This document shows, in pieces, positions 1-5,279 of a DNA stretch of 7,113 bases; position 1 is the first letter of the stretch, and each line of letters opens with the position of its first letter. Source of the DNA: Nitrospirota bacterium (GTDB lineage Bacteria > Nitrospirota > CAKKRA01 > 9FT-COMBO-42-15); the NCBI GenBank assembly GCA_016195585.1, contig JACPZJ010000059.1, positions 1 through 7,113 of the forward strand, in the 5' to 3' direction. Below the pieces are notes generated by a model. The model had not been told where the DNA came from, made no database searches, and worked only from the letters and a program-made list of their open reading frames with translations. The translations under genes were made by a program, and so were the position numbers.

Positions 1-631
1 AAGCCCCCCTCGCAACATCATCTACATTCAAATCGTCATAGAACCTGTGGCTGGCAAAATCCCATGCCATCTGAGCCTCGCCATTCTCCTCTGCAACAAC
101 CATGATACTCGCAGAACAATTAGTCCCTTTCTGATAGAGAGCTATGCCTTGGCTGCTTAACAGATATGTCTCAGAGGCAGAAAAATCTACTGCTGCCTTT
201 CTGACCTTTGTAATCCTCTTATCATAATTTCGTGCGGATTCCTCAAATAATCGCGCCCTTTCTATCTTTTCTTTTATTGAGGTTTTTATAACCTTATCAT
301 CAAATATCTTCACATCCTCATATTTATCCATTTGGGAAGGGAGGCTGTTAAAACTATCACCTTCTGTATTCACTGCGCCTCTGACTGCCTCATCAAGCAG
401 TTTATCCAATGCCCTGTCACTGAAATCTGTTGTGTAAGAAAAGCCAACTCTCTTTTTTGAAATCACCCTCACGCCGATCCCCTGCTCCTCTGCACCCTCA
501 AAGGAGTCAACTTCGCCGTCCTTCATCTCAATAGATGTTCCCTTTGATAATTGGATATACACCTCTGCCTCATCTGCACCCTTCGCTAATAATCTTTTTA
601 ATATCCCGGCGCCAATATCACTATAATCCAT
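1..631 (-). CDS. pmbA: TldE/PmbA-family protein (partial, N-terminal 210 residues)
   Basis: Reading from ATG 631-629 leftward, the frame stays open to the window edge, so this is the N-terminal half of a protein usually near 440-450 residues. The visible part matches the TldD/PmbA fold. An early DGEVDSFEGAEEQGIGVRVI stretch (about residues 38-57) is followed by a GFSYTTD segment, then around residues 124-150 a helix and a DKRITKVRKAAVDFS segment, then SSQGIALYQKG. Family knowledge: TldE/PmbA pairs with the metalloprotease TldD to cleave peptides, for example in microcin or RiPP maturation and CcdA antitoxin turnover, and TldE itself lacks the zinc site. The TldE versus TldD choice rests on overall resemblance, because the diagnostic region lies outside the window. 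An AAAGGA ribosome site lies just upstream of the ATG. It is transcribed divergently from the small zinc-ribbon gene. The symbol is given at family level. Confidence 0.82.
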   Translation of the reverse strand, partial: MDYSDIGAGILKRLLAKGADEAEVYIQLSKGTSIEMKDGEVDSFEGAEEQGIGVRVISKKRVGFSYTTDFSDRALDKLLDEAVRGAVNTEGDSFNSLPSQMDKYEDVKIFDDKVIKTSIKEKIERARLFEESARNYDKRITKVRKAAVDFSASETYLLSSQGIALYQKGTNCSASIMVVAEENGEAQMAWDFASHRFYDDLNVDDVARGA

Positions 632-676
632 TTGATATCCTTTCTTTTAAGAATTTTAGGTTTTATTAATACAATG

Positions 677-705
677 CTTTTACATTACCCCTTGATAATT
701 GTCAA
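677..705 (-). promoter_or_regulatory. Probable sigma-70 promoter of the pmbA-like gene
   Basis: On the minus strand there is a perfect -35 TTGACA (705-700). After 17 bp comes a TAAAAG -10 box (682-677), a 4/6 match. This would start the transcript near 670 and leave a leader of about 40 nt before the ATG at 631. The -35 box lies inside the leftmost inverted half-site pair of the sigma-54 upstream region (693-704), so an activator bound there could block this promoter. The box matches are seen; activity is inferred. Confidence 0.45.
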
Positions 706-743
706 GAGATAGATAATTTTTGTTAACCTGACAATTTTTGTCA
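693..743. promoter_or_regulatory. Cluster of inverted TTGTCA half-sites, candidate enhancer-binding (UAS) region
   Basis: Five copies of the hexamer TGACAA/TTGTCA, allowing one mismatch, lie within 51 bp. They are TGATAA (693-698) abutting TTGTCA (699-704), TTGTTA (720-725), TGACAA (729-734) and TTGTCA (738-743). The last two form a perfect 15-bp inverted repeat with a TTT centre, and the TTGTTA/TGACAA pair also has a 3-bp centre. Relative to the predicted sigma-54 transcription start near 854 the region spans roughly -161 to -111, the usual place for an AAA+ activator. The activator is not encoded in the window and I do not recognise the site as that of a specific known regulator. Confidence 0.55.
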
Positions 744-826
744 AATGCGCTGGCAAAATTCGGCATAAGATAAAAAACTATAATTTGAAACTTATTGAAA
801 TTATAAAGATATTTTGTGTAAGTTTT

Positions 827-843
827 CTGGCATAGCTATTGCA
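827..843 (+). promoter_or_regulatory. Sigma-54 (RpoN) -24/-12 promoter
   Basis: CTGGCATAGCTATTGCA places the invariant GG (829-830) exactly 12 bp from the invariant GC (841-842). It matches the YTGGCAY-N5-TTGCA consensus at nearly every conserved base. Transcription should start around 853-856, giving a leader of about 34 nt before the ATG at 888, which has a strong ribosome site. No matching sigma-70 boxes sit at the same place. The upstream half-site cluster and the AT-rich stretch between (about 770-826) complete the usual architecture of an activator-dependent promoter, in which RpoN holoenzyme waits for an ATP-driven enhancer-binding protein. Confidence 0.82.
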
Positions 844-862
844 TAATATACAGAATAGCTAT
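832..862. repeat. Palindromic octamer ATAGCTAT, two direct copies flanking the -12 region
   Basis: The self-complementary octamer ATAGCTAT occurs at 832-839, between the -24 and -12 elements, and again at 855-862, at the predicted transcription start. The copies are 23 bp apart, about two helical turns. They could be a repressor operator overlapping the promoter, or chance in AT-rich DNA. Only the repetition is seen; a role is inferred. Confidence 0.3.
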
Positions 863-887
863 AAACAACCAAAAGGAGGATGGAAAT

Positions 888-1058
888 ATGAATTGTCCAA
901 AGTGCAGCGGCTTGATGGTCGCTGAAAGATTTGCTGATTATTTCCTGATGTTTTACGCGTGGAAGTGCCTGAACTGCGGAACTGTTGTGGATAATACCAT
1001 CTTAAAGAACAAACGGAAAAAGTCATTCCTTACTCCTAAGTTAGCTACTGCAAAATAA
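888..1058 (+). CDS. Small orphan zinc-ribbon protein, 56 residues
   Basis: The ATG at 888 has an excellent ribosome site, AAGGAGG at 873-879, eight bases upstream, and the frame closes with TAA at 1056-1058. The protein has two CxxC knuckles, CPKC (residues 3-6) and CLNCG (27-31), separated by about 20 residues containing GLMVAERF and an aromatic run YFLMFYAW. This is the layout of a four-cysteine zinc ribbon. A basic tail (KNKRKKS, about residues 40-46) follows, which could bind nucleic acid. From memory, similar very small proteins with CxxCxGLMV and WxCxNCG occur as uncharacterised genes in Nitrospirota and related phyla; no function is known to me. It stands alone between a sigma-54 promoter and a strong terminator, so it is a single-gene regulated unit. 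It is shorter than usual gene-calling cut-offs. Coding status is well supported by the ribosome site, the cysteine pattern and the flanking signals. Confidence 0.85.
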   Translation: MNCPKCSGLMVAERFADYFLMFYAWKCLNCGTVVDNTILKNKRKKSFLTPKLATAK

Positions 1059-1084
1059 GTCATCCCTGCATCCCTCTCTCTATA

Positions 1085-1124
1085 GGCTGGTTATGAGAAA
1101 TCATAACCAGCCATTTTTGTTTTT
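1085..1124 (+). terminator. Rho-independent terminator of the zinc-ribbon gene
   Basis: A perfect 12-bp stem, GGCTGGTTATGA (1085-1096) with TCATAACCAGCC (1101-1112), is closed by a GAAA tetraloop and followed by ATTTTTGTTTTT. It lies 26 nt after the zinc-ribbon stop codon. It should end that transcript and insulate the glycosyltransferase gene immediately downstream. The U tract is on the plus-strand transcript only, so it is directional. Confidence 0.93.
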
Positions 1125-1168
1125 AGCTATTGAAATACCAATATTTTTTTGTTAATCTACCACACCTT

Positions 1169-2311
1169 ATGATAAAAAAAATCCTTCTGTCACTTCTTAT
1201 CCTATTTTTAATCTTCTCTTCTGTTTTAGGCATACTTGCCTATAAGTTTGCCAAAGAGATTCCTGATGCCTCATTAATAAAGAACTACAGGCCTGATATG
1301 TCAACAGAGGTCTATGATATATCAGGCAAGGTAATGGCCCACTATTTTGACAGAAAGAACAGGATATGGGCGCCATTATCAGGGGTAACAGGAACATTAA
1401 AGGATGCTGTTATAACAGCAGAGGATGATACATTCTTTGAGCATAAGGGATTTAATTATAATGAGATGTGGAATGCCTTTCTTGAGGATCTCAAGAAATG
1501 GCGGTTTGTACGGGGAGGAAGCACTATAACACAGCAACTGGCAAAGAATGTCTTTTTATACAAGAAGAAGACGATTGAGAGAAAAATAAAAGAAGTCTTT
1601 TTAACGTATCAGATAGAAAAAATCCTGACAAAAGAAAGGATACTTGAGCTCTATCTGAACGAAGTAGAATGGGGTGACGGTATATATGGCATAGAGGCTG
1701 CCTCAAGATTTTATTTTGATAAACCTGCCTCTGAGATTAATCTTGCTGAGAGCGCAATTCTTGCCTCCATGCTCCCAAATCCAAAATACTTTGATCCATA
1801 CAAAAGGCTGAGCAGGGTAATAAAGAGGCAGCAGCGGATATTACAGTTGATGCTTGAGGCAAAGAAGATCTCAAAGGATGAATATGAAGACGCATTAAGA
1901 TATAAAATTATTCTTAGAGAAGATAAGACAGCTAAGAGGTTTAATATAGAAAATTTAAAGTATAAAAATGGCAGGGAAAAGGCCTGCTACAACCCTCTCA
2001 TAGAAGAATATCTAACAGAAAGATTTGGCGAGGACAGGGTTTACAGGGGAGGCATGAAGATCAAGACTGGTTTTGATCTGGAGCTGCATAATGCCATCGC
2101 TGCAATTATTGACAATAAAAATATCACCCCCTCAGAGAACGTTTTCATCGCCTTAGAAGGCGAGGTAATAAAATCAATCAACTGCCTGCCAGAGGATTAT
2201 AATGTTGATATGTTAAAGGATAAGATTGATGCCCTCGGCCTGCCATATAATTATAAAATCATTAATGAAGATGAGATACCATGGGAAGGCCTTATAATTG
2301 AAACCCGCTGA
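1169..2311 (+). CDS. GT51 peptidoglycan glycosyltransferase with PBP1A-like linker but no transpeptidase domain
   Basis: This enzyme would polymerise lipid II into glycan strands at the outer face of the inner membrane. From the ATG at 1169 it has 380 residues: a membrane anchor (about 5-24), then the GT51 domain (about 45-215). Visible motifs are ITAEDDTFFEHKGF with catalytic E85, GGSTITQQLAKN (116-127), RKIKE with E142, and the ELYLNEVEWG and ESAILASMLPNP blocks. The E85-E142 spacing of 57 equals that of the catalytic pair in E. coli PBP1b (E233/E290). The remainder (about 216-310) resembles the linker of class A PBPs (EYLTERFGEDRVYRGG...), then ends in about 70 residues without SxxK, SxN or KTG motifs. 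It is longer than a typical MtgA (about 240 residues) and shorter than a class A PBP. A TTG at 1130 would add 13 residues, but it abuts the terminator U tract and has no ribosome site. The ATG also lacks a clear ribosome site. A weak TTGAAA-N17-TAATCT (1130-1158) would give a nearly leaderless message. Confidence 0.88.
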   Translation: MIKKILLSLLILFLIFSSVLGILAYKFAKEIPDASLIKNYRPDMSTEVYDISGKVMAHYFDRKNRIWAPLSGVTGTLKDAVITAEDDTFFEHKGFNYNEMWNAFLEDLKKWRFVRGGSTITQQLAKNVFLYKKKTIERKIKEVFLTYQIEKILTKERILELYLNEVEWGDGIYGIEAASRFYFDKPASEINLAESAILASMLPNPKYFDPYKRLSRVIKRQQRILQLMLEAKKISKDEYEDALRYKIILREDKTAKRFNIENLKYKNGREKACYNPLIEEYLTERFGEDRVYRGGMKIKTGFDLELHNAIAAIIDNKNITPSENVFIALEGEVIKSINCLPEDYNVDMLKDKIDALGLPYNYKIINEDEIPWEGLIIETR

Positions 2312-2391
2312 AGTTATCCTTGACTGAATAATCTTAATGTGTTATTAAGGTTCTCATAATTGTATTGACATAAATCAAGAATTTTCACACC

Positions 2392-2472
2392 TTGTCATTC
2401 CCGCAGCGTTTTTGAGCGGGAATCCACAATGCAAAAGACTGGATTCCTGCTAAATACATGCAGGAATGACAA
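2392..2472. repeat. Compound palindromic intergenic repeat (ATTCCCGC/GCGGGAAT type), copy 1
   Basis: An 81-bp element is bounded by the inverted arms TTGTCATTCC (2392-2401) and GGAATGACAA (2463-2472). Inside are two hairpins, ATTCCCGC/GCGGGAAT (2397-2404 with 2416-2423, 11-nt loop) and ATTCCTGC/GCAGGAAT (2443-2450 with 2460-2467). GGAATCCA (2419-2426) can also pair with TGGATTCC (2440-2447), so alternative folds exist. It looks like a dispersed REP/MITE-type element, similar in core to the Neisseria dRS3 pattern ATTCCC-N8-GGGAAT. It lies in the 279-nt gap between the glycosyltransferase gene and rsmD. The rest of that gap holds a weak hairpin CTTAAT/ATTAAG at 2333-2349 and no open frame worth calling. 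No U tract follows the element. Confidence 0.8.
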
Positions 2473-2590
2473 ACTTGGGTTGATTGGATTTAATAAAGAT
2501 AAAAGTATGTCGCTACTATTATGAACTTATTAGTAGTTTTGCACCAGTCATTGATAATTATTGTAAGATAGATAAAAAGGTATAAAAAAT

Positions 2591-3178
2591 TTGCGAGTTA
2601 TAGGAGGAAAGGCAAAGGGAAGGAGATTAAAGGCTTCAAAGGGTCTGGATATAAGGCCGACCTCGGACAAGGTCAAGGAATCTGTATTTAATATAATCGG
2701 GGATAAGATTGATGGCGCCCTCTTCTTAGACCTCTGTGCTGGGATAGGGAATGTGGGGATTGAGGCGGCAAGCCGCGGCGCAAAAGAGATAGCATTTGTT
2801 GAGAGCAACCAAAAAGCAGTTAAGTTAATAAAAGAAAATCTCCTATTGTGCCATTTAGAGGAAGATAGCAATGTCATATTTAGCGATGCAGTAAAATTTT
2901 TAAAAACCACAGAAGGAAAGTTTGATATTATCTTTTTTGATCCGCCATACCGCTCAGGGCTCCTTCAGGATGCCATTGCGGTTTTTGAAAAGAAAGAGAT
3001 GCTTAATCCAGATGGAATTTTAATTGCAGAACACCAAAGCAAGACAATTTTACCTGAGATGATAGGAGGCCTGATTATTTTAAAAAAATATAAATATGGT
3101 GATACAACACTATCACTTTATAAAAGAAAGGAAGGCTTACATGAAAAAAAAGATTGCTGTGTATCCGGGGACATTTGA
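2591..3178 (+). CDS. rsmD: 16S rRNA (guanine966-N2)-methyltransferase RsmD
   Basis: RsmD uses S-adenosylmethionine to methylate G966 of 16S rRNA in the small subunit, near the P-site tRNA. The protein has 195 residues, slightly longer than the usual 180-190. It opens with the family hallmark MRVIGGKAKGRRLKA and then IRPTSDKVKES (21-31). The SAM-binding motif I follows, FLDLCAGIGNVGIEAASRGA (45-64), with the acidic FVES at 69-72. The catalytic motif IV is FDPPY (116-120). The start is a TTG at 2591, because MRVIGGK is where the family begins and AAAAAGG lies about 10 nt upstream. The last 38 nt overlap coaD in another frame, so the C-terminal tail after about residue 183 is shaped by that overlap and is probably not conserved. 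A weak TTGCAC-N19-TAAGAT (2539-2569) could be its promoter. It leads the rsmD-coaD-aminotransferase group. Confidence 0.93.
   Translation: MRVIGGKAKGRRLKASKGLDIRPTSDKVKESVFNIIGDKIDGALFLDLCAGIGNVGIEAASRGAKEIAFVESNQKAVKLIKENLLLCHLEEDSNVIFSDAVKFLKTTEGKFDIIFFDPPYRSGLLQDAIAVFEKKEMLNPDGILIAEHQSKTILPEMIGGLIILKKYKYGDTTLSLYKRKEGLHEKKDCCVSGDI
3127..3135 (+). promoter_or_regulatory. Ribosome binding site fixing the coaD start
   Basis: AAAGGAAGG lies 5 nt before the ATG at 3141, inside the rsmD coding sequence. It settles the coaD start at 3141 rather than at an earlier in-frame codon (3096) that would add 15 unmatched residues. It implies translation coupling with rsmD. Confidence 0.8.
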
Positions 3179-3623
3179 CCCAATTACAAACGGCCATATT
3201 GATTTGATTGAACGGAGCCTCAGGATATTTGATGAGGTAATAATTGCAATTGCCCACAACCCAAGAAAGATGCCGCTCTTTAAGATAAAGGAAAGGATTG
3301 AGATGATTGCAGCATCAACAAAAGGACTGCAAAATGTAAGAATAGAAACCTTTGACGGCCTCCTTGTTGACTATGCGAAGAAAAAAAAGGCGCAGGCAAT
3401 AATCAGGGGCTTGCGGGCAGTCTCGGATTTTGAATACGAGTTTCAGATGGCGCTTATGAACAGAAGGCTTGACAATAAGATTGAAACTGTGTTCCTGATG
3501 CCAAGCGAAGAATATTCTTATCTGACATCAAGCATAATTAAAGAGATTGCCGCATTTAAAGGCTCTGTAAATGGCCTTGTTCCAAAAATAGTTGCAAAAA
3601 AATTGAAAGAAAAATTTAAGTAG
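3141..3623 (+). CDS. coaD: Phosphopantetheine adenylyltransferase CoaD
   Basis: CoaD joins ATP and 4'-phosphopantetheine to give dephospho-CoA, the fourth step of coenzyme A synthesis in the cytosol. The start at 3141 gives 160 residues, matching the bacterial family length of about 160. It begins KKIAVYPGTFDPITNGHIDL, containing the nucleotidyltransferase TxGH motif (T16-H19, the second His being the catalytic one). It continues with the conserved IIRGLRAVSDFEYE segment (87-100), an NRRLD stretch, and the second signature YLTSSIIKEIA (127-137), whose SSxxKE contacts ATP phosphates. All diagnostic residues are present. It overlaps the end of rsmD by 38 nt; the rsmD-coaD pair is a common bacterial arrangement. 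It is followed after 44 nt by the aminotransferase gene with no terminator between, so all three are probably co-transcribed. Confidence 0.96.
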   Translation: MKKKIAVYPGTFDPITNGHIDLIERSLRIFDEVIIAIAHNPRKMPLFKIKERIEMIAASTKGLQNVRIETFDGLLVDYAKKKKAQAIIRGLRAVSDFEYEFQMALMNRRLDNKIETVFLMPSEEYSYLTSSIIKEIAAFKGSVNGLVPKIVAKKLKEKFK

Positions 3624-3667
3624 GGGCGCAGCATTTTCTATATTATTCATAAGGAGGATTACTGTAA

Positions 3668-4861
3668 ATGATTTTGGCAAAAAGGGTCTCTAAACTAAAG
3701 CCCTCGCCAACACTGGCAATTGATGCAAAGGCAAAGGCAATGATTGCAAAGGGCACGGATGTGGTCAATTTCGGCGTTGGTGAGCCTGATTTTGACACAC
3801 CTGAAAATATAAAAAATGCTGCTATCAGGGCAATTAACAATGGCTTTACAAAATATACACCAGTCGGCGGAATAGATGAATTAAAAGAGGCAATTGCAAA
3901 GAAATTATTGAACGACAATAATCTCACATATTCAAAAAACCAGATCATTGTCTCCTGCGGGGCAAAGCACAGCCTATATAATATTGCACAGGTGCTGTTT
4001 GACAGGGGTGATGAGGTTATTATCCCTGCGCCATACTGGGTCTCTTATCCTGATCAGGTTTTATTGAATAATGCCAAGCCTGTTATTATTAATACAACAG
4101 AAGATAATAATTTCATGTTAAACATAAAAGAGCTGAGAAAGAAGATTGCAAAGAAAACAAAGGCCATTATTTTAAATTCGCCATCAAACCCTACAGGCTC
4201 TGCCTATAATAAGAAGACATTAGAGGAGATAGCAGAGATTGCGGTTAAGAAAAAGATATATATTATCTCAGATGAGATTTATGAAAAGATTGTCTATGAT
4301 GGGTTTAGGCATATAAGCATTGCATCTTTAAATGATAAGATTACGGCCTTTACAATTGTTGTCAATGGCCTTTCAAAATCACATTCCATGACAGGCTGGA
4401 GAATTGGATATGCAGCAGGACCTGAGGAGATTATCTCGGCAATGAACAAGGTGCAGAGCCAGAGCACATCAAACCCAACATCCATTGCACAGAAGGCAGC
4501 AGTAGAGGCATTAACAGGGCCGCAGGACTTTATACCGATAATGGTAACAGAATTTGATAAGAGGCGGAGATATATCGTTGAGAGGCTGAATAAGATTAAT
4601 GGCATCTCATGCAGGATGCCGCAGGGTGCATTTTATGTCTTTCCGAATGTGGCAAGGCTTTATGGAAAAAATTACAATGGAAAGAAGATAAAAGGCTCAT
4701 CTGAGCTGGCTTCCTATCTTCTTGAAAAGGCTCAGGCGGCAGTAGTACCCGGCGATGCCTTTGGCGCGGATGATTATATAAGATTCTCCTATGCAGCATC
4801 TCTGGACGCAATCAGAAAAGGGCTGGACAGGATAGAGGATGCCATCAATGCCCTTGACTGA
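3668..4861 (+). CDS. aspC: Aspartate aminotransferase, PLP class I (subgroup I-gamma)
   Basis: This cytosolic PLP enzyme transfers the amino group between aspartate and 2-oxoglutarate, linking the TCA cycle to aspartate-family amino acids. The 397-residue length is typical. Visible residues are the GVGEPDFDTP opening (36-45), YWVSYPD with the ring-stacking W124 (122-129), SPSNPTG with N174 (171-177), SDEIYE with D202 and Y205, the Schiff-base lysine K237 in NGLSKSHSMTGWRIGY, and the carboxylate-binding R372 in YIRFSYA. The AAGGAGG at 3651-3657 sets the start. Relatives of this subgroup also act on prephenate (glutamate/aspartate-prephenate aminotransferase), and sequence inspection cannot exclude that substrate, so aspC is a family-level symbol. 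It is probably the last gene of the rsmD-coaD operon. No U-tract terminator follows it, and its last codons contain the -35 box of the next unit. Confidence 0.9.
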   Translation: MILAKRVSKLKPSPTLAIDAKAKAMIAKGTDVVNFGVGEPDFDTPENIKNAAIRAINNGFTKYTPVGGIDELKEAIAKKLLNDNNLTYSKNQIIVSCGAKHSLYNIAQVLFDRGDEVIIPAPYWVSYPDQVLLNNAKPVIINTTEDNNFMLNIKELRKKIAKKTKAIILNSPSNPTGSAYNKKTLEEIAEIAVKKKIYIISDEIYEKIVYDGFRHISIASLNDKITAFTIVVNGLSKSHSMTGWRIGYAAGPEEIISAMNKVQSQSTSNPTSIAQKAAVEALTGPQDFIPIMVTEFDKRRRYIVERLNKINGISCRMPQGAFYVFPNVARLYGKNYNGKKIKGSSELASYLLEKAQAAVVPGDAFGADDYIRFSYAASLDAIRKGLDRIEDAINALD

Positions 4862-4883
4862 GGCCTCAAAAAGCATGTATAAT
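4854..4883 (+). promoter_or_regulatory. Strong sigma-70 promoter of the fmdB-TIM barrel-pcm unit
   Basis: A -35 TTGACT (5/6) at 4854-4859 and a perfect -10 TATAAT at 4878-4883 are separated by 18 bp. The -35 box lies in the last codons and stop of the aminotransferase gene. Transcription would begin near 4890, giving a leader of about 107 nt before fmdB. It is the best sigma-70 match I found in the window. It implies that the three downstream genes can be expressed independently of the rsmD operon. Confidence 0.75.
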
Positions 4884-4914
4884 ATTCTTATATGGAAGTT
4901 TAACTCTGGGTGTC

Positions 4915-4963
4915 TGGATTCCTGCTGGAGTTTACCCTCACGAAAGCGGGGGCAGGAATGACA
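4915..4963. repeat. Palindromic intergenic repeat, copy 2, in the fmdB leader
   Basis: TGGATTCCTGC (4915-4925) and GCAGGAATGACA (4952-4963) carry the same arms as the right half of the element at 2440-2472. They pair as ATTCCTGC/GCAGGAAT. The interior holds an imperfect second hairpin around CCCTC-ACGAAA-GCGGG (4935-4950), so this copy has diverged in its centre. It lies downstream of the predicted promoter and would be transcribed as a stable hairpin in the fmdB leader, ending about 24 nt before the fmdB ribosome site. No U tract follows, so it does not look like a terminator. Confidence 0.78.
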
Positions 4964-4997
4964 GTGGAGTTATTAAGTATTAATGGAGGTTTTATAA

Positions 4998-5276
4998 ATG
5001 CCTGTATACGAATACAAATGCAAAGACTGCGGTGAAGCCTTTGAAATAATCCAAAAGGTAAACGACCCGCCAAAGACTGCATGTGATAAATGCAATGGTG
5101 AATTATATAAGGTAATCAGCTCATCAGGCCTTGTTTTTAAAGGGAGCGGCTGGTATGTCACAGACTATTCAAATAAATTAAAGGAGCCAAAAAAAGATGG
5201 TGGAGATACGGATTCCAAGCCAAAAGAAACAAAGGCAGCAGAAACAGCTTCTGCAAAGGCCCAAATTGTAAAATAA
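4998..5276 (+). CDS. FmdB-family zinc-ribbon protein
   Basis: This is a 92-residue protein starting MPVYEYKCKDCGEAFE, the hallmark of the FmdB family (named from a putative regulator linked to formamidase in Methylophilus). The real function across bacteria is not settled. One zinc ribbon is formed by C8/C11 and C29/C32 (CDKCNG). It is followed by the usual VISSSGLVFKGSGWYVTDY segment (40-58), then a charged, low-complexity Lys/Glu/Ala tail (about 60-92) that is probably disordered. GGAGG at 4985-4989 supports the ATG at 4998. It is the first gene after the 4854-4883 promoter, and the next gene begins 3 nt after its stop, so translation of the two is likely coupled. I see no DNA-binding fold beyond the ribbon, and a transcriptional role is not shown. 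Confidence 0.9.
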   Translation: MPVYEYKCKDCGEAFEIIQKVNDPPKTACDKCNGELYKVISSSGLVFKGSGWYVTDYSNKLKEPKKDGGDTDSKPKETKAAETASAKAQIVK

Positions 5277-5279
5277 ATA

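Noticed and set aside
751..765. Second sigma-54-like element TGGCAAAATTCGGCA
   Set aside because: GG and GC are 11 rather than 12 bp apart and the -12 box reads CGGC instead of TTGC. It would also lie next to the half-site cluster.
1130..1168. TTG 1130 as the start of the glycosyltransferase
   Set aside because: It abuts the terminator U tract and has no ribosome site. The ATG at 1169 gives a standard short cytoplasmic N-terminus followed by the membrane anchor.
2333..2349. Hairpin CTTAAT-gtgtt-ATTAAG after the glycosyltransferase gene as its terminator
   Set aside because: The stem is only 6 AU-rich pairs plus a G-C, and no U tract follows, so it is too weak to call.
2365..2370. Perfect TTGACA as a -35 box for rsmD
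   Set aside because: No acceptable -10 box occurs 16-19 bp downstream, and it lies over 200 bp before rsmD with a palindromic repeat between.
2392..2472. CRISPR-like or attachment-site interpretation of the intergenic repeat
   Set aside because: There are no regularly spaced identical repeats or spacers, and no integrase or tRNA nearby. The inverted-arm layout fits a palindromic dispersed repeat.
2548..2910. Minus-strand open frame opposite rsmD, and similar frames opposite coaD, the aminotransferase and pcm
   Set aside because: They lie antisense to strongly recognised genes, lack ribosome sites and contain no family motifs.
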